A DNA stretch of 64,000 bases. It comes from Sphingobium sp. Leaf26. GTDB lineage: Bacteria; Pseudomonadota; Alphaproteobacteria; Sphingomonadales; Sphingomonadaceae. How positions within the stretch are numbered: the first letter of the stretch is position 1; each line of letters begins with the position of its first letter. The DNA is taken from contig NZ_LMKV01000028.1 of NCBI RefSeq assembly GCF_001421665.1, forward strand, positions 186,857 to 250,856, read 5' to 3'. Under the pieces are notes generated by a model. It did no database searches and was not told the origin of the DNA. It saw only the letters and a list, made by a program, of their open reading frames with translations. The position numbers and the translations under genes were made by a program. Below, one piece after another: positions 54,318-62,277 of the stretch.

Positions 54318-54331
54318 ATAAGAGTACATAT
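54318..54331. promoter_or_regulatory. MarR-type motif copy 6
   Basis: ATAAGAGTACATAT, or ATATGTACTCTTAT on the minus strand, 37 bp upstream of the hydrolase start and 95 bp before the plus-strand reductase. It could therefore control both divergent genes. Confidence 0.6.
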
Positions 54332-54425
54332 TTATAATAGGCAAGCGCTTAGCGAAGCGCTGGTCGGAATTGAGGTCGAAAGGAGAGAGCCATTGTGAGC
54401 ATCATCGGCTCGAAAAGGTCGCAAC

Positions 54426-55454
54426 ATGTCCGGAAGCGGGCTGTTCGGAGCGCGCATGAATGCCCCGCCGAAGCGGTACAGGGCGTCAGGCCGAATCGTG
54501 GTTCCGCTCATGACTGAATGGATCACCGCTCGTGTCGCGCGGATCACCGCCGACGGCGACCGCGTCAGGATCATTGGTCTTGAACATGCAGAAGGCCAAG
54601 CGTTGCCTGCCTATACCGCAGGTGCGCACATCGACGTCCATGCCGGTGGTCATGTGCGTCAATATTCGCTGACCCGTCCGTCGGGCATCGATGGATATGA
54701 GATCGGCGTGCTCCTGGATGAAGGTTCACGCGGCGGTTCGGCCTTCATGCATCAAGCCTGTGTCGGCGATCTTTTGCGCATTTCAGGCCCCAGGAATCTG
54801 TTTCCGCTCGCCCAAGATACCGGTCGGTCGCTATTGATTGGCGGCGGCATCGGTATCACACCCTTGCTCGCGATGGCTGGCACCCTTTTCGATGAAGGTC
54901 GCAGTTTCGAGCTGCACTATTGTGCGCGATCTCGATCTGCAGCGGCGTTTCTCGATCGCCTGGAACGAGCGCCGTGGGCCGATCATGTGCATCTTCATTT
55001 TGACGATGGGGCGGACGGGCAACGTCTTTCGCTCGAAACCGTCTTGGTTCGAAGCGGCGCACGCCATCTCTATGTTTGCGGTCCATCGGGACTGAACAAC
55101 GCCGTCCTGGATGCCGCCCGCGGCGCGGGCTGGGCCGAGGCATCGCTTCATTGGGAGGCGTTCGCCGCAAGTCCCCCGGCAAGATCGGCTGTGGAACCGT
55201 TCGAGGTCCAGATCGCCAGTACAGGAAGGATCATCACTGTTGGCCGTGATGAGAGCGTCGCCGATGCGTTGGCGCGCCACGGCATCGGCGTAGACCTATC
55301 GTGCGGGCAAGGCATTTGTGGTGCATGCGTCACGGGGGTGATCTCCGGAACACCCGAGCATAACGACTATATTCTGACAGACGAGGAGCGCAGCCGGTGC
55401 TTCACCCCCTGTTGTTCGCGCGCGCGCACTCCACGCCTCGTCCTCGATCTCTAG
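54426..55454 (+). CDS. Rieske oxygenase reductase (VanB/PDR-type: flavin, NAD, 2Fe-2S)
   Basis: Electron-transfer partner for a phthalate-dioxygenase-type Rieske oxygenase. The 342-residue protein has the flavin-binding RQYSLTRP (79-85), the NAD domain GGGIGITPLLAM (139-150) and a C-terminal plant-type ferredoxin with Cys293, Cys298, Cys301 (SCGQGICGACVTG) and Cys329/330. Domain order is that of VanB and phthalate dioxygenase reductase. Possible starts are 54426 (AAAAGG upstream), 54456 (GGAG upstream) and 54510; the longest is listed. It is divergent from the esterase and close to the Rieske genes. Confidence 0.9.
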   Translation: MSGSGLFGARMNAPPKRYRASGRIVVPLMTEWITARVARITADGDRVRIIGLEHAEGQALPAYTAGAHIDVHAGGHVRQYSLTRPSGIDGYEIGVLLDEGSRGGSAFMHQACVGDLLRISGPRNLFPLAQDTGRSLLIGGGIGITPLLAMAGTLFDEGRSFELHYCARSRSAAAFLDRLERAPWADHVHLHFDDGADGQRLSLETVLVRSGARHLYVCGPSGLNNAVLDAARGAGWAEASLHWEAFAASPPARSAVEPFEVQIASTGRIITVGRDESVADALARHGIGVDLSCGQGICGACVTGVISGTPEHNDYILTDEERSRCFTPCCSRARTPRLVLDL

Positions 55455-55720
55455 CGCCGGCGCGTGAAACATGGACGATGACGGTCGGTTTCATCGGTGC
55501 AGCGAGAAGGCGGACGCGCCCGGTCATCAGGCATCAAGCGATTGAAATGGCCGCGCTGCGCCAATGCGGTTACGATTGCGATGCTATCATGGGGTTCACA
55601 CAGGCTGTCGCCGCAACGGCGGCCATGGTCCCTGCACGAAGAGACGTGCCCCACGCGTCTGTAAACACGCGCACCCATCGCGGCCGCGGCGGACCGGACG
55701 TCCGCCGCGGGTACGCCTCA

Positions 55721-57184
55721 CTACATCGGCAGCGAAGGTTCGATGCTGAGGGTCTGCGCTTCCATATAGGCTTCCACACCCATCGGGCCGAAGCTCCGAC
55801 CAAGCCCGGATTCCTTTGTGCCGCCAAAAGGTGCAGCCGGATCTGGAAGGCCGTGCGCGTTGATCCAGACGGTCCCGACATCCAGCCGCTTGCTCATATC
55901 TTGCGCCTTCTCGAGATCGCGGGTCCATATCGAGGCCGACAAGCCGAACCTTGTCGCATTGGCGCGCGCGATGACTTCGTCTTCGGTCCGCCACGACAGG
56001 ATGGGCAGGGCCGGGCCGAACTGCTCTTCGCGAACAAGCCTGGCATCGTCGTCCAGTCCGACAACCAGCGTCGGGGGGTAGAAGAAGCCAGGCCCATCCA
56101 ATGGTTTGCCACCGGCCAGGATTTGGGCGCCAGGCATTCGACCTGCGTCTTCGACGAGTTCGATCACTCGGTCGAACTGAGCGCGGTTCTGAATGGGTCC
56201 CATCGCCGTCCCCGGCTCGAAGCCCGACCCGACCACATGGTCGCGGGCGAGGACGGCCAGTCGCGCTGCGACCTCGTCATGAATGTCCTCATGCACGAAA
56301 AGACGCTTGATCGCCATGCAGACCTGTCCTGCATTGCCGAAAGCGCCGATCATCAGCGCAGGCACGATGCGATCGAGATCGGCATCAGGCAATATGATTG
56401 CGGGATCGTTGCCGCCCAGTTCAAGTGTCACCCGCTTCATTGTCCGCGACGCGCTTTCCACGACACGCTTGCCTGTCTCGGTCGAGCCGGTGAAGCTGAT
56501 CTTGTCGATGCCCTCGTGATCGGTCATCGCCTGCCCGAGTGCGTCTCCACCGCTCACGACGTTCAACACGCCGGGCGGAAGAATGCCCCGCGAAAGCGCA
56601 CCTACAAGCAAGGTGCTGAGGGGGGTGAAGGGGGAGGGTTTGAGAACAATCGTGCAGCCGGCAATGAGCGCCTGCGCGACTTTCATGAAGCCCAGGAAAA
56701 CGGGCACGTTCCAGGGGGCGATGGCGCCAACGACCCCGACGGGTCGGTGCCTCACGACGAGGCCGTCGCGGCCCACCGGTCGGATGACCGCCTCCGGGAT
56801 CTCGATGGTCGAAAATTGCTTCATCCAAGCAACGGTCCCGAAGATTTCGAAAGTGGCGCTTGCCAGTTCCTTCCCTTGCTCGAGCGTGAGTACTGCGGCA
56901 ACGTCGTGCGCGCGCCGCTGAATGGCGTCGGCAAACGCGCCGAGTCTTTCCGCCCGCGCCGCGTGGGTCATGCCGCTCCAGCGAGGGAGTGCCGCCCGTG
57001 CTGCTGCAACAGCCCGGTCGAGATCGGCCGTCCCAGCGTCAGGTGCGCGGCCGGCCGGTTCGCCAGTGGCCGGATTGATGACGACAAGCGCGGGGGCGGC
57101 GCCAACGGGCTCGCCATCAATGGTCATTTGCAATTCGCCCGCAGCAACCGCAGCGTCAATATTGCTTGGAAAGCTTAGCAGCAT
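55721..57184 (-). CDS. Aldehyde dehydrogenase family protein, second copy
   Basis: A 487-residue NAD(P)-dependent aldehyde dehydrogenase. Conserved residues: Asn159 (APWNVP), Lys182 (LKPSPFTPLS), Glu255 (LELGGND) and Cys289 (GQVCMA), with EEQFGPALPIL and FGGTKESGLGR near the end. It differs from the copy at 13812 in length and motifs, so it belongs to another subfamily (succinate-semialdehyde / aromatic aldehyde type). The ATG at 57184 follows GAGG. A palindrome copy lies 155 bp upstream. It has no close neighbour on its strand. Confidence 0.92.
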   Translation of the reverse strand: MLLSFPSNIDAAVAAGELQMTIDGEPVGAAPALVVINPATGEPAGRAPDAGTADLDRAVAAARAALPRWSGMTHAARAERLGAFADAIQRRAHDVAAVLTLEQGKELASATFEIFGTVAWMKQFSTIEIPEAVIRPVGRDGLVVRHRPVGVVGAIAPWNVPVFLGFMKVAQALIAGCTIVLKPSPFTPLSTLLVGALSRGILPPGVLNVVSGGDALGQAMTDHEGIDKISFTGSTETGKRVVESASRTMKRVTLELGGNDPAIILPDADLDRIVPALMIGAFGNAGQVCMAIKRLFVHEDIHDEVAARLAVLARDHVVGSGFEPGTAMGPIQNRAQFDRVIELVEDAGRMPGAQILAGGKPLDGPGFFYPPTLVVGLDDDARLVREEQFGPALPILSWRTEDEVIARANATRFGLSASIWTRDLEKAQDMSKRLDVGTVWINAHGLPDPAAPFGGTKESGLGRSFGPMGVEAYMEAQTLSIEPSLPM

Positions 57185-57625
57185 GATCCTCGTCCATTCG
57201 TTCAAGATTTTGCCGGCATCGCTGCGCCGGGCCGCTGTCGCCCGTGCGGCCCCATGCCGGCACAAGGGCGCCTGCGTGGCTACAGCGGCAGGCCGATGTC
57301 GGGGCCTGCGACGTTGCAGACGAGACGGTCTAACTTTGATACGAGTACATATCAATCGGTTTCAATGCGGAGTGTACCAAATGGGTGGGGGTGTCGGTCC
57401 TAGCGCTGCAAGCGTCGCACGCCGTCGTCCATAAGCGCCCTCGACACATATGCGATCCTTCGCCGTTTCTGCCGTCGTCAAAGGCGAACGGTGGCTCTCG
57501 TCGTCAGGCCATGTTCAAGAAAATCCCGGCTTTTCCGCCAGGGCGGGGTCTGCGTTCAGGCCGATCGTTTGCGATGCCATCGCCGTTACGCTGTCCTGTG
57601 GGGCACTGCCTCATATCCCTTGCCG
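57185..57625. promoter_or_regulatory. Upstream region of aldehyde dehydrogenase with motif copy 7
   Basis: No gene supported. ATACGAGTACATAT at 57339-57352 (ATATGTACTCGTAT on the minus strand) is copy 7 of the shared palindrome, 155 bp before the aldehyde dehydrogenase. The part from 57420 to 57625 is GC-rich with chance frames only and marks the right end of the catabolic island. Confidence 0.6.
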
Positions 57626-58906
57626 CTACTCGAAAGCGCAAGCGGCGGAAGGGAGCCTGGGCAGATTGATCGTGACGGTCAACCCCGGCACATGATCGCC
57701 GACAGACGCGCGGATCGTACCCTCATGCGCTTCGACGGCGTGCTTGGCGATTGCCAGTCCCAGCCCAAAGCCCCGGCTGGATTGCTCGATTTCCTCAATT
57801 CTCCTGAACGGCTCGAAGATCATCTCGATCGTATCGGCAGGAACCCCTGGACCCTGGTCGACAACAGCGATTTCCAGCCCATTTGCATCCGTGCGTGAAT
57901 GCACCGTGACGACGCTGCCGGCGGGCGCATGCCGGACGGCGTTGCGGATCACATTTTCGAAGGCACGGTATAGAAGCTCGCCATGGACTTTCATGACATA
58001 GGGACTGTCGGCGAGCAATCGAACGGCACAACCGATGGATTGAGCTTCGAAATGGGCGTCCTCTACGATGGCGCCGAGCAAGTCCACCACATCGAGCCGC
58101 TCGGCAGGCGCGCCCATGACGCCCGACCTGAGTCGCGCCAAGGTTAGCAGTTCCTCGATGAGGCAATCCAGTCGCCCGATCTCGTGGGTGATCCGCGGCA
58201 GCATCGAGCCGAGGCTCTCGGGTGACTGGCGCAGCAGGCCTACGACCACCTCGAGCCGAGCCAATGGCGAGCGCAGCTCGTGCGAAATGTCGTGAAAGAA
58301 GCGCTGATGCGTATCTGCCAGGCGCTGCAGCTGCTCGGCCATCTTGTCAAAATCTGCGGCGAGCCGATGAATCTCATCTGGCGGTCCCCGCGATGCCAGA
58401 TACAGCCGCGTGCCCAACTTACCTTCGCCAAGAGATCGGAAGCCCTCGCTCAGGCGCGTAAGCGGTCGAGCCAGTCGCCAGGCTATGGCGAGGCTGAACA
58501 GGAGGCTGACAACCGCGCCGGCCAGAAACGGCACCCCCAGGAAGAATTGGAATGGCCTGTGGGCCGTGCCAACAAGCCGATAGACTTGGTCTCCCGAACG
58601 AACGAGGACCGTGGAAGTGTCGTCGGTCAGCTCCCGATTGCCTGCGATCCAGTGGCCTCGCCTGTCATATAGCGCCAGGACGCCAGTCCGAGCGGATTGC
58701 TGTCGTAGCAATGGCAAAACGGCATCTAGCCCGTCGCTACGCAGGATCTGCCGGGTGGCCTCGAACAACGCATGGTCGGCAATCCCCGACGGCCCATGCA
58801 TCCCACGCTGGTTCGAACCTACGATCGCCGCGCCGATTGCGAACGAGGCGATCGTTGCCAGGAAAAAACTGAAGAAGAGCTTTCGAAAAAGTCGACTCGA
58901 GATCAT
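57626..58906 (-). CDS. CpxA-like sensor histidine kinase
   Basis: A 426-residue membrane kinase. Two membrane helices (about 9-30 and 122-143) bracket a short periplasmic domain of roughly 90 residues, then a HAMP segment, an H-box with His209 (FFHDISHELRSPLARL), N-box (ENVIRNAVRHAP) and ATP lid motifs DQGPGVP and GFGLGLAIAK. It overlaps the response-regulator stop by four bases (ATGA at 58903). It is divergent from the RND efflux genes, which are the likely target. The signal is probably envelope stress or a toxic aromatic. Confidence 0.93.
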   Translation of the reverse strand: MISSRLFRKLFFSFFLATIASFAIGAAIVGSNQRGMHGPSGIADHALFEATRQILRSDGLDAVLPLLRQQSARTGVLALYDRRGHWIAGNRELTDDTSTVLVRSGDQVYRLVGTAHRPFQFFLGVPFLAGAVVSLLFSLAIAWRLARPLTRLSEGFRSLGEGKLGTRLYLASRGPPDEIHRLAADFDKMAEQLQRLADTHQRFFHDISHELRSPLARLEVVVGLLRQSPESLGSMLPRITHEIGRLDCLIEELLTLARLRSGVMGAPAERLDVVDLLGAIVEDAHFEAQSIGCAVRLLADSPYVMKVHGELLYRAFENVIRNAVRHAPAGSVVTVHSRTDANGLEIAVVDQGPGVPADTIEMIFEPFRRIEEIEQSSRGFGLGLAIAKHAVEAHEGTIRASVGDHVPGLTVTINLPRLPSAACAFE

Positions 58907-59592
58907 GTACACGCCAGCTGATAGCCTTTGCCGCGCACGCTCAATATCCAGGACTGGCCATCGGATCGCTGCCCGAGCTTCTGCCTAATGCTGCTCAAGT
59001 GCACGTCAATGCGGCGATCATAGGCAGTGAGGGGACGGCCAAGCGCATTCAGCGACAGCTGATCCTTGGCGACCAACTGTCCGGCGTGGCGAGCGAGCTC
59101 CTCGAGCAAATTAAATTCTATTCCCGTCAGGTCCAGCGGTTCGCCCCGCCATTCCGCCCTGCGGCTTCCCGGCCAGAGGCACAGGTCGCCGCTTTCGATG
59201 GCCTGGGCGGGGTTGTCTTGTCGCCTGTCTCGGCTGGTACGTCGCAATATGGCGCGGATCCGGGCCACTAGTTCCCCTGGCGAACATGGCTTGGGAACAT
59301 AATCGTCCGCACCAAGGTCGAGGCCCGCGATTCGGTCGATATCGTCCCCTCGGGCCGTGAGAAGAAGAATGGGCACCTCGCTGGTGCGCCGGATACGCCG
59401 CAGAACCTCGATTCCAGAGAGCCGGGGCATCATCACGTCGAGGATGATGATGTCATAAGTGCTCGAAAGCGCCTCTTTGGCGCCGTTTTCGCCATCATGG
59501 ACAGCGCTCGCCACCAAGCCCTCCCGCGCCAGATACTCGCACAGCATGGCCGAGAGTTCCCGATCGTCGTCGATCAGCAGGACGGTCGACAT
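58903..59592 (-). CDS. CpxR-like OmpR-family response regulator
   Basis: A 229-residue regulator. The receiver domain has the acidic pocket IDDD, phosphoacceptor Asp52 (IILDVMMPRLSG) and a Lys in DYVPKPC. The C-terminal winged helix includes LTGIEFNLLEELARHAGQLV and LTAYDRRIDVHLSSIRQKLG, the latter a CpxR-like pattern. ATG at 59592 gives a normal N-terminus. It is transcribed with the kinase and divergent from the efflux operon; the 172-bp gap between must contain both promoters. No operator could be identified by eye. Confidence 0.94.
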   Translation of the reverse strand: MSTVLLIDDDRELSAMLCEYLAREGLVASAVHDGENGAKEALSSTYDIIILDVMMPRLSGIEVLRRIRRTSEVPILLLTARGDDIDRIAGLDLGADDYVPKPCSPGELVARIRAILRRTSRDRRQDNPAQAIESGDLCLWPGSRRAEWRGEPLDLTGIEFNLLEELARHAGQLVAKDQLSLNALGRPLTAYDRRIDVHLSSIRQKLGQRSDGQSWILSVRGKGYQLACT

Positions 59593-59764
59593 GATCTTAC
59601 AGGCGCTCCTTGATCCGACGATGACAGCATCCTTGCCTCCCTGCGCCAACATTTACATTTCTTAACGTGGGTTTTGCGCAACTTTACCTCGGCGGCACAC
59701 AAGTGAACATCTTTTGCGGATAGGTGGTCTGCGGGCGCCGCTCGCCCGCGATGGAATCCAAAAA

Positions 59765-61183
59765 GTGCCAGTCCGACGCCTTATCCCCTTGAGCCTTATA
59801 GCGGCCAGCGCCGCCTGCACGCTCGGTCCGCAGTACCAGCATCCGACCGATCGCTTGGAAAATCGATGGATCGCGCAGGTCCCGGGGCAGGCTGTCGCTG
59901 TCGGCTTGAAGGTGGGCTGGGAAAGTCTGCACGATCCGATTTTGCTGGAACTGCAGTCACGCGCGGCAAGGAACAGTCCAAGCGTCGATCAGGCCGTCGC
60001 CCGGATATTGCAGGCGCGTGCGACGCTCTCGTCGGATCGATCGTCAATGGCTCCCGCGCTCAACGGCGCGATCGCCTATTCGCAAGCGGGACAGACGGTC
60101 GCCGGCTCTGTTTTCGGCGCGCAGACGGCGACCGGGGGTAAGCAGGGGAGCCTGGACGCGAGTTGGGAGGTCGACCTCTTCGGCAAGTATCGCCGCACGG
60201 TGCAGGGCGCGAAAGCGAAGGTGGAAGCCAGGGCTGCGGACCTCGCCGACGCCCATCTATCGCTCACGGCGGAAGTTGCCGATCTCTACATACAGTATCG
60301 AGGATGCGAGATCCTCGAAGAAATCTATGTGGGTCAGGCGCGTTCGCAGCAGGATACCGCTAGGTTCACACGCGCAAGCGCGTCCGCCGGTTTCACTGCG
60401 CCGGCCGAAGCCGATCTGGCCGATGCGGCCGCCGCCAGCATGCGATCGTCGCTTCTCGACCAGCAGGGCCAATGCGACGTGCTGTTGAAGAGCCTTGTTT
60501 CGCTCACAGCCAGCGGCGAGCCTGAATTGCGTCGGTTGCTGCGCGGGCGCACGCGGCAGCTTCCGCGTCCCGGGCTCATGGACTTGGCCAAGGTTCCAGC
60601 CGACCTTTTGCGTCGACGTCCCGACATCGTCTCCCAGGAACGCGAACTGGCTGCCGCGAGTGCCGGGATCGGCGTCGCGGTCGCCGACTTGTATCCCAGT
60701 CTTTCGCTATCCGGCTCCGTGTCGGCGAGCGACGCTATTCGACAATGGTCATTCGGGCCCTCGCTGTCTCTTCCCTTGTTCGACGCCGGTCGTCGGCGGG
60801 CCAATCTCCGCAGCGCGCATGCGGCCTTCGACCTGCAGCTCGCGACCTACCGCCAGACTGTTCGCGAAGCGGTGCTGGACGTGGAGCAGGCATTGGTCCG
60901 GCTGGCAGTTGCGCGGGACCGAGAGCAAGACGCCGCGCGGGCAGCGGCAGGCTATGCCGCCAATTTCCAAGCCGCCATCCGCCAGTTCGAGGCGGGAAGC
61001 ACGAACATGCTTGATCGCGAGACGGCCCGCCGCAACGCGCTCGACGCCCAGATCAGCCTCGCGTCTCTGCGGACCATGAGCGTCCGTTACTGGATTGCAC
61101 TCTACAAAGCGGCCGGCGGGGGCTGGAGCGAGAACGCCGGCCCCGAAAGCTCCCTTCCCGCATCGAGATCTCCTGCACCATGA
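59765..61183 (+). CDS. RND efflux outer-membrane factor (OprM/NodT-type lipoprotein)
   Basis: TolC-family outer-membrane channel of a tripartite pump, 472 residues. The GTG at 59765 gives a lipoprotein signal peptide MPVRRLIPLSLIAASAAC with the lipidated Cys at 18; an upstream TTG at 59714 would add 17 odd residues. The two repeated OEP domains include SLDASWEVDLFGKYRR and VPADLLRRRPDIVSQERELA, typical for NodT-type factors. It overlaps the next gene by four bases. Gene order outer factor, adaptor, pump is unusual but seen in some proteobacteria. Confidence 0.92.
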   Translation: MPVRRLIPLSLIAASAACTLGPQYQHPTDRLENRWIAQVPGQAVAVGLKVGWESLHDPILLELQSRAARNSPSVDQAVARILQARATLSSDRSSMAPALNGAIAYSQAGQTVAGSVFGAQTATGGKQGSLDASWEVDLFGKYRRTVQGAKAKVEARAADLADAHLSLTAEVADLYIQYRGCEILEEIYVGQARSQQDTARFTRASASAGFTAPAEADLADAAAASMRSSLLDQQGQCDVLLKSLVSLTASGEPELRRLLRGRTRQLPRPGLMDLAKVPADLLRRRPDIVSQERELAAASAGIGVAVADLYPSLSLSGSVSASDAIRQWSFGPSLSLPLFDAGRRRANLRSAHAAFDLQLATYRQTVREAVLDVEQALVRLAVARDREQDAARAAAGYAANFQAAIRQFEAGSTNMLDRETARRNALDAQISLASLRTMSVRYWIALYKAAGGGWSENAGPESSLPASRSPAP

Positions 61184-62277
61184 TCTACCGTTCCTTGGGC
61201 CATGCCTGCAAGCTGTCCGCGTTCGGCTGCCTGGCGGCTCTTTCTGCCTGCCATGGCTCGAACGGCACCTCTGAAAAGCAGGCGGCCAGCAGCCTGACCG
61301 TCCGGACGGTTTTTCCGCAGCAGGCCGACTGGCCATCGACCGTCTCGGCGAGCGGTGCGATCAAGCCTTGGCAGGAAGCCGTCGTAAGCGCGGAAACGGG
61401 TCCCTATCGGATTGCCGCGGTCGAGCGCGACGTGGGCGCCAGCGTCCAGCGCGGCGACGTGCTGGCCCGGCTGGCGTCACAAAGCGTGGAGGCCAATGTC
61501 GCCCGCCTGAAAGCGCAAGTAGCAGAAGCACGCGCCAATCTGGGGCAAGCCGCCTCCGATGTTCGCCGTGCCTCGCTAATCGGCGCAGGGGGGGCACTTT
61601 CCAGCCAGCAGATCGAAAAATATGAGGTTGCCCGTCTGACGGCTCAAGCCACGCTCGCGTCAGCCAAGGCCCAACTCGAAGCTGCGAAAATCGAATTGTC
61701 GCAGACGAGCATCGTCGCCCCGGACGCCGGGATCATCGCGTCTCGAACAGCGTTGCTTGGCAAAGTCGTCAATGCCGGTGACGAACTGTTCCGCATCATC
61801 CGGAAGGGGCGTCTCGAATGGCAGGCGGAGCTCGATGCGCGTCAGCTGCTCCAGCTTCAGCCGGGCGCGCCAGCCCATATCAGCCTGGCTGGGGGTGGCA
61901 CGGTAGATGGGCGCGTCCGCCTGCTTGCTCCGACCGTGGACGGCGACACCAGCCGCGGCCTGGTGTTTGTTGCCCTGCCGCCAAACGCGAGCGTGCGATC
62001 GGGTGTCTTCGCGAGCGGGACGCTGATGACCGGTCTGGTGCGCGTAATGACTGTGCCAGATTGTGCGCTCGTCCTGCGCGATGGGCGGGCTTTTGTCTTT
62101 TCGGTCGAGAAGCACGGGCGTGTCCGCCAACGCGAAGTCATCCCTGGAGCAAGGCGGGACGGCCGCGTTGCCGTCACCGGCATCAGCGGCAGAGTCCTTG
62201 TCGTGGAGAGCGGTGCCGCCTTCCTGAGCGACGGTGTGCATGTGCGCACGACCGCCATCGGGAACGCGGGGCGATGA
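61180..62277 (+). CDS. RND efflux periplasmic adaptor (membrane fusion protein)
   Basis: AcrA/MexA-type adaptor that joins the inner-membrane pump to the outer-membrane channel. The 365-residue protein begins with a lipobox (LAALSAC, Cys24), then a lipoyl half-motif (AETGPYRIAAVERDVGASVQRGDVLARL), a helical hairpin (about 100-170) and the second lipoyl half (SIVAPDAGIIASRTALLGKVVNAGDELF). A beta-barrel domain follows. Four-base overlaps on both sides show translational coupling with the channel and pump genes. Confidence 0.93.
   Translation: MIYRSLGHACKLSAFGCLAALSACHGSNGTSEKQAASSLTVRTVFPQQADWPSTVSASGAIKPWQEAVVSAETGPYRIAAVERDVGASVQRGDVLARLASQSVEANVARLKAQVAEARANLGQAASDVRRASLIGAGGALSSQQIEKYEVARLTAQATLASAKAQLEAAKIELSQTSIVAPDAGIIASRTALLGKVVNAGDELFRIIRKGRLEWQAELDARQLLQLQPGAPAHISLAGGGTVDGRVRLLAPTVDGDTSRGLVFVALPPNASVRSGVFASGTLMTGLVRVMTVPDCALVLRDGRAFVFSVEKHGRVRQREVIPGARRDGRVAVTGISGRVLVVESGAAFLSDGVHVRTTAIGNAGR

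Noticed and set aside
55397-57178. Plus-strand frame of 593 codons opposite the aldehyde dehydrogenase
   Set aside because: It mirrors the conserved aldehyde dehydrogenase and starts within the reductase gene; no domain is visible.
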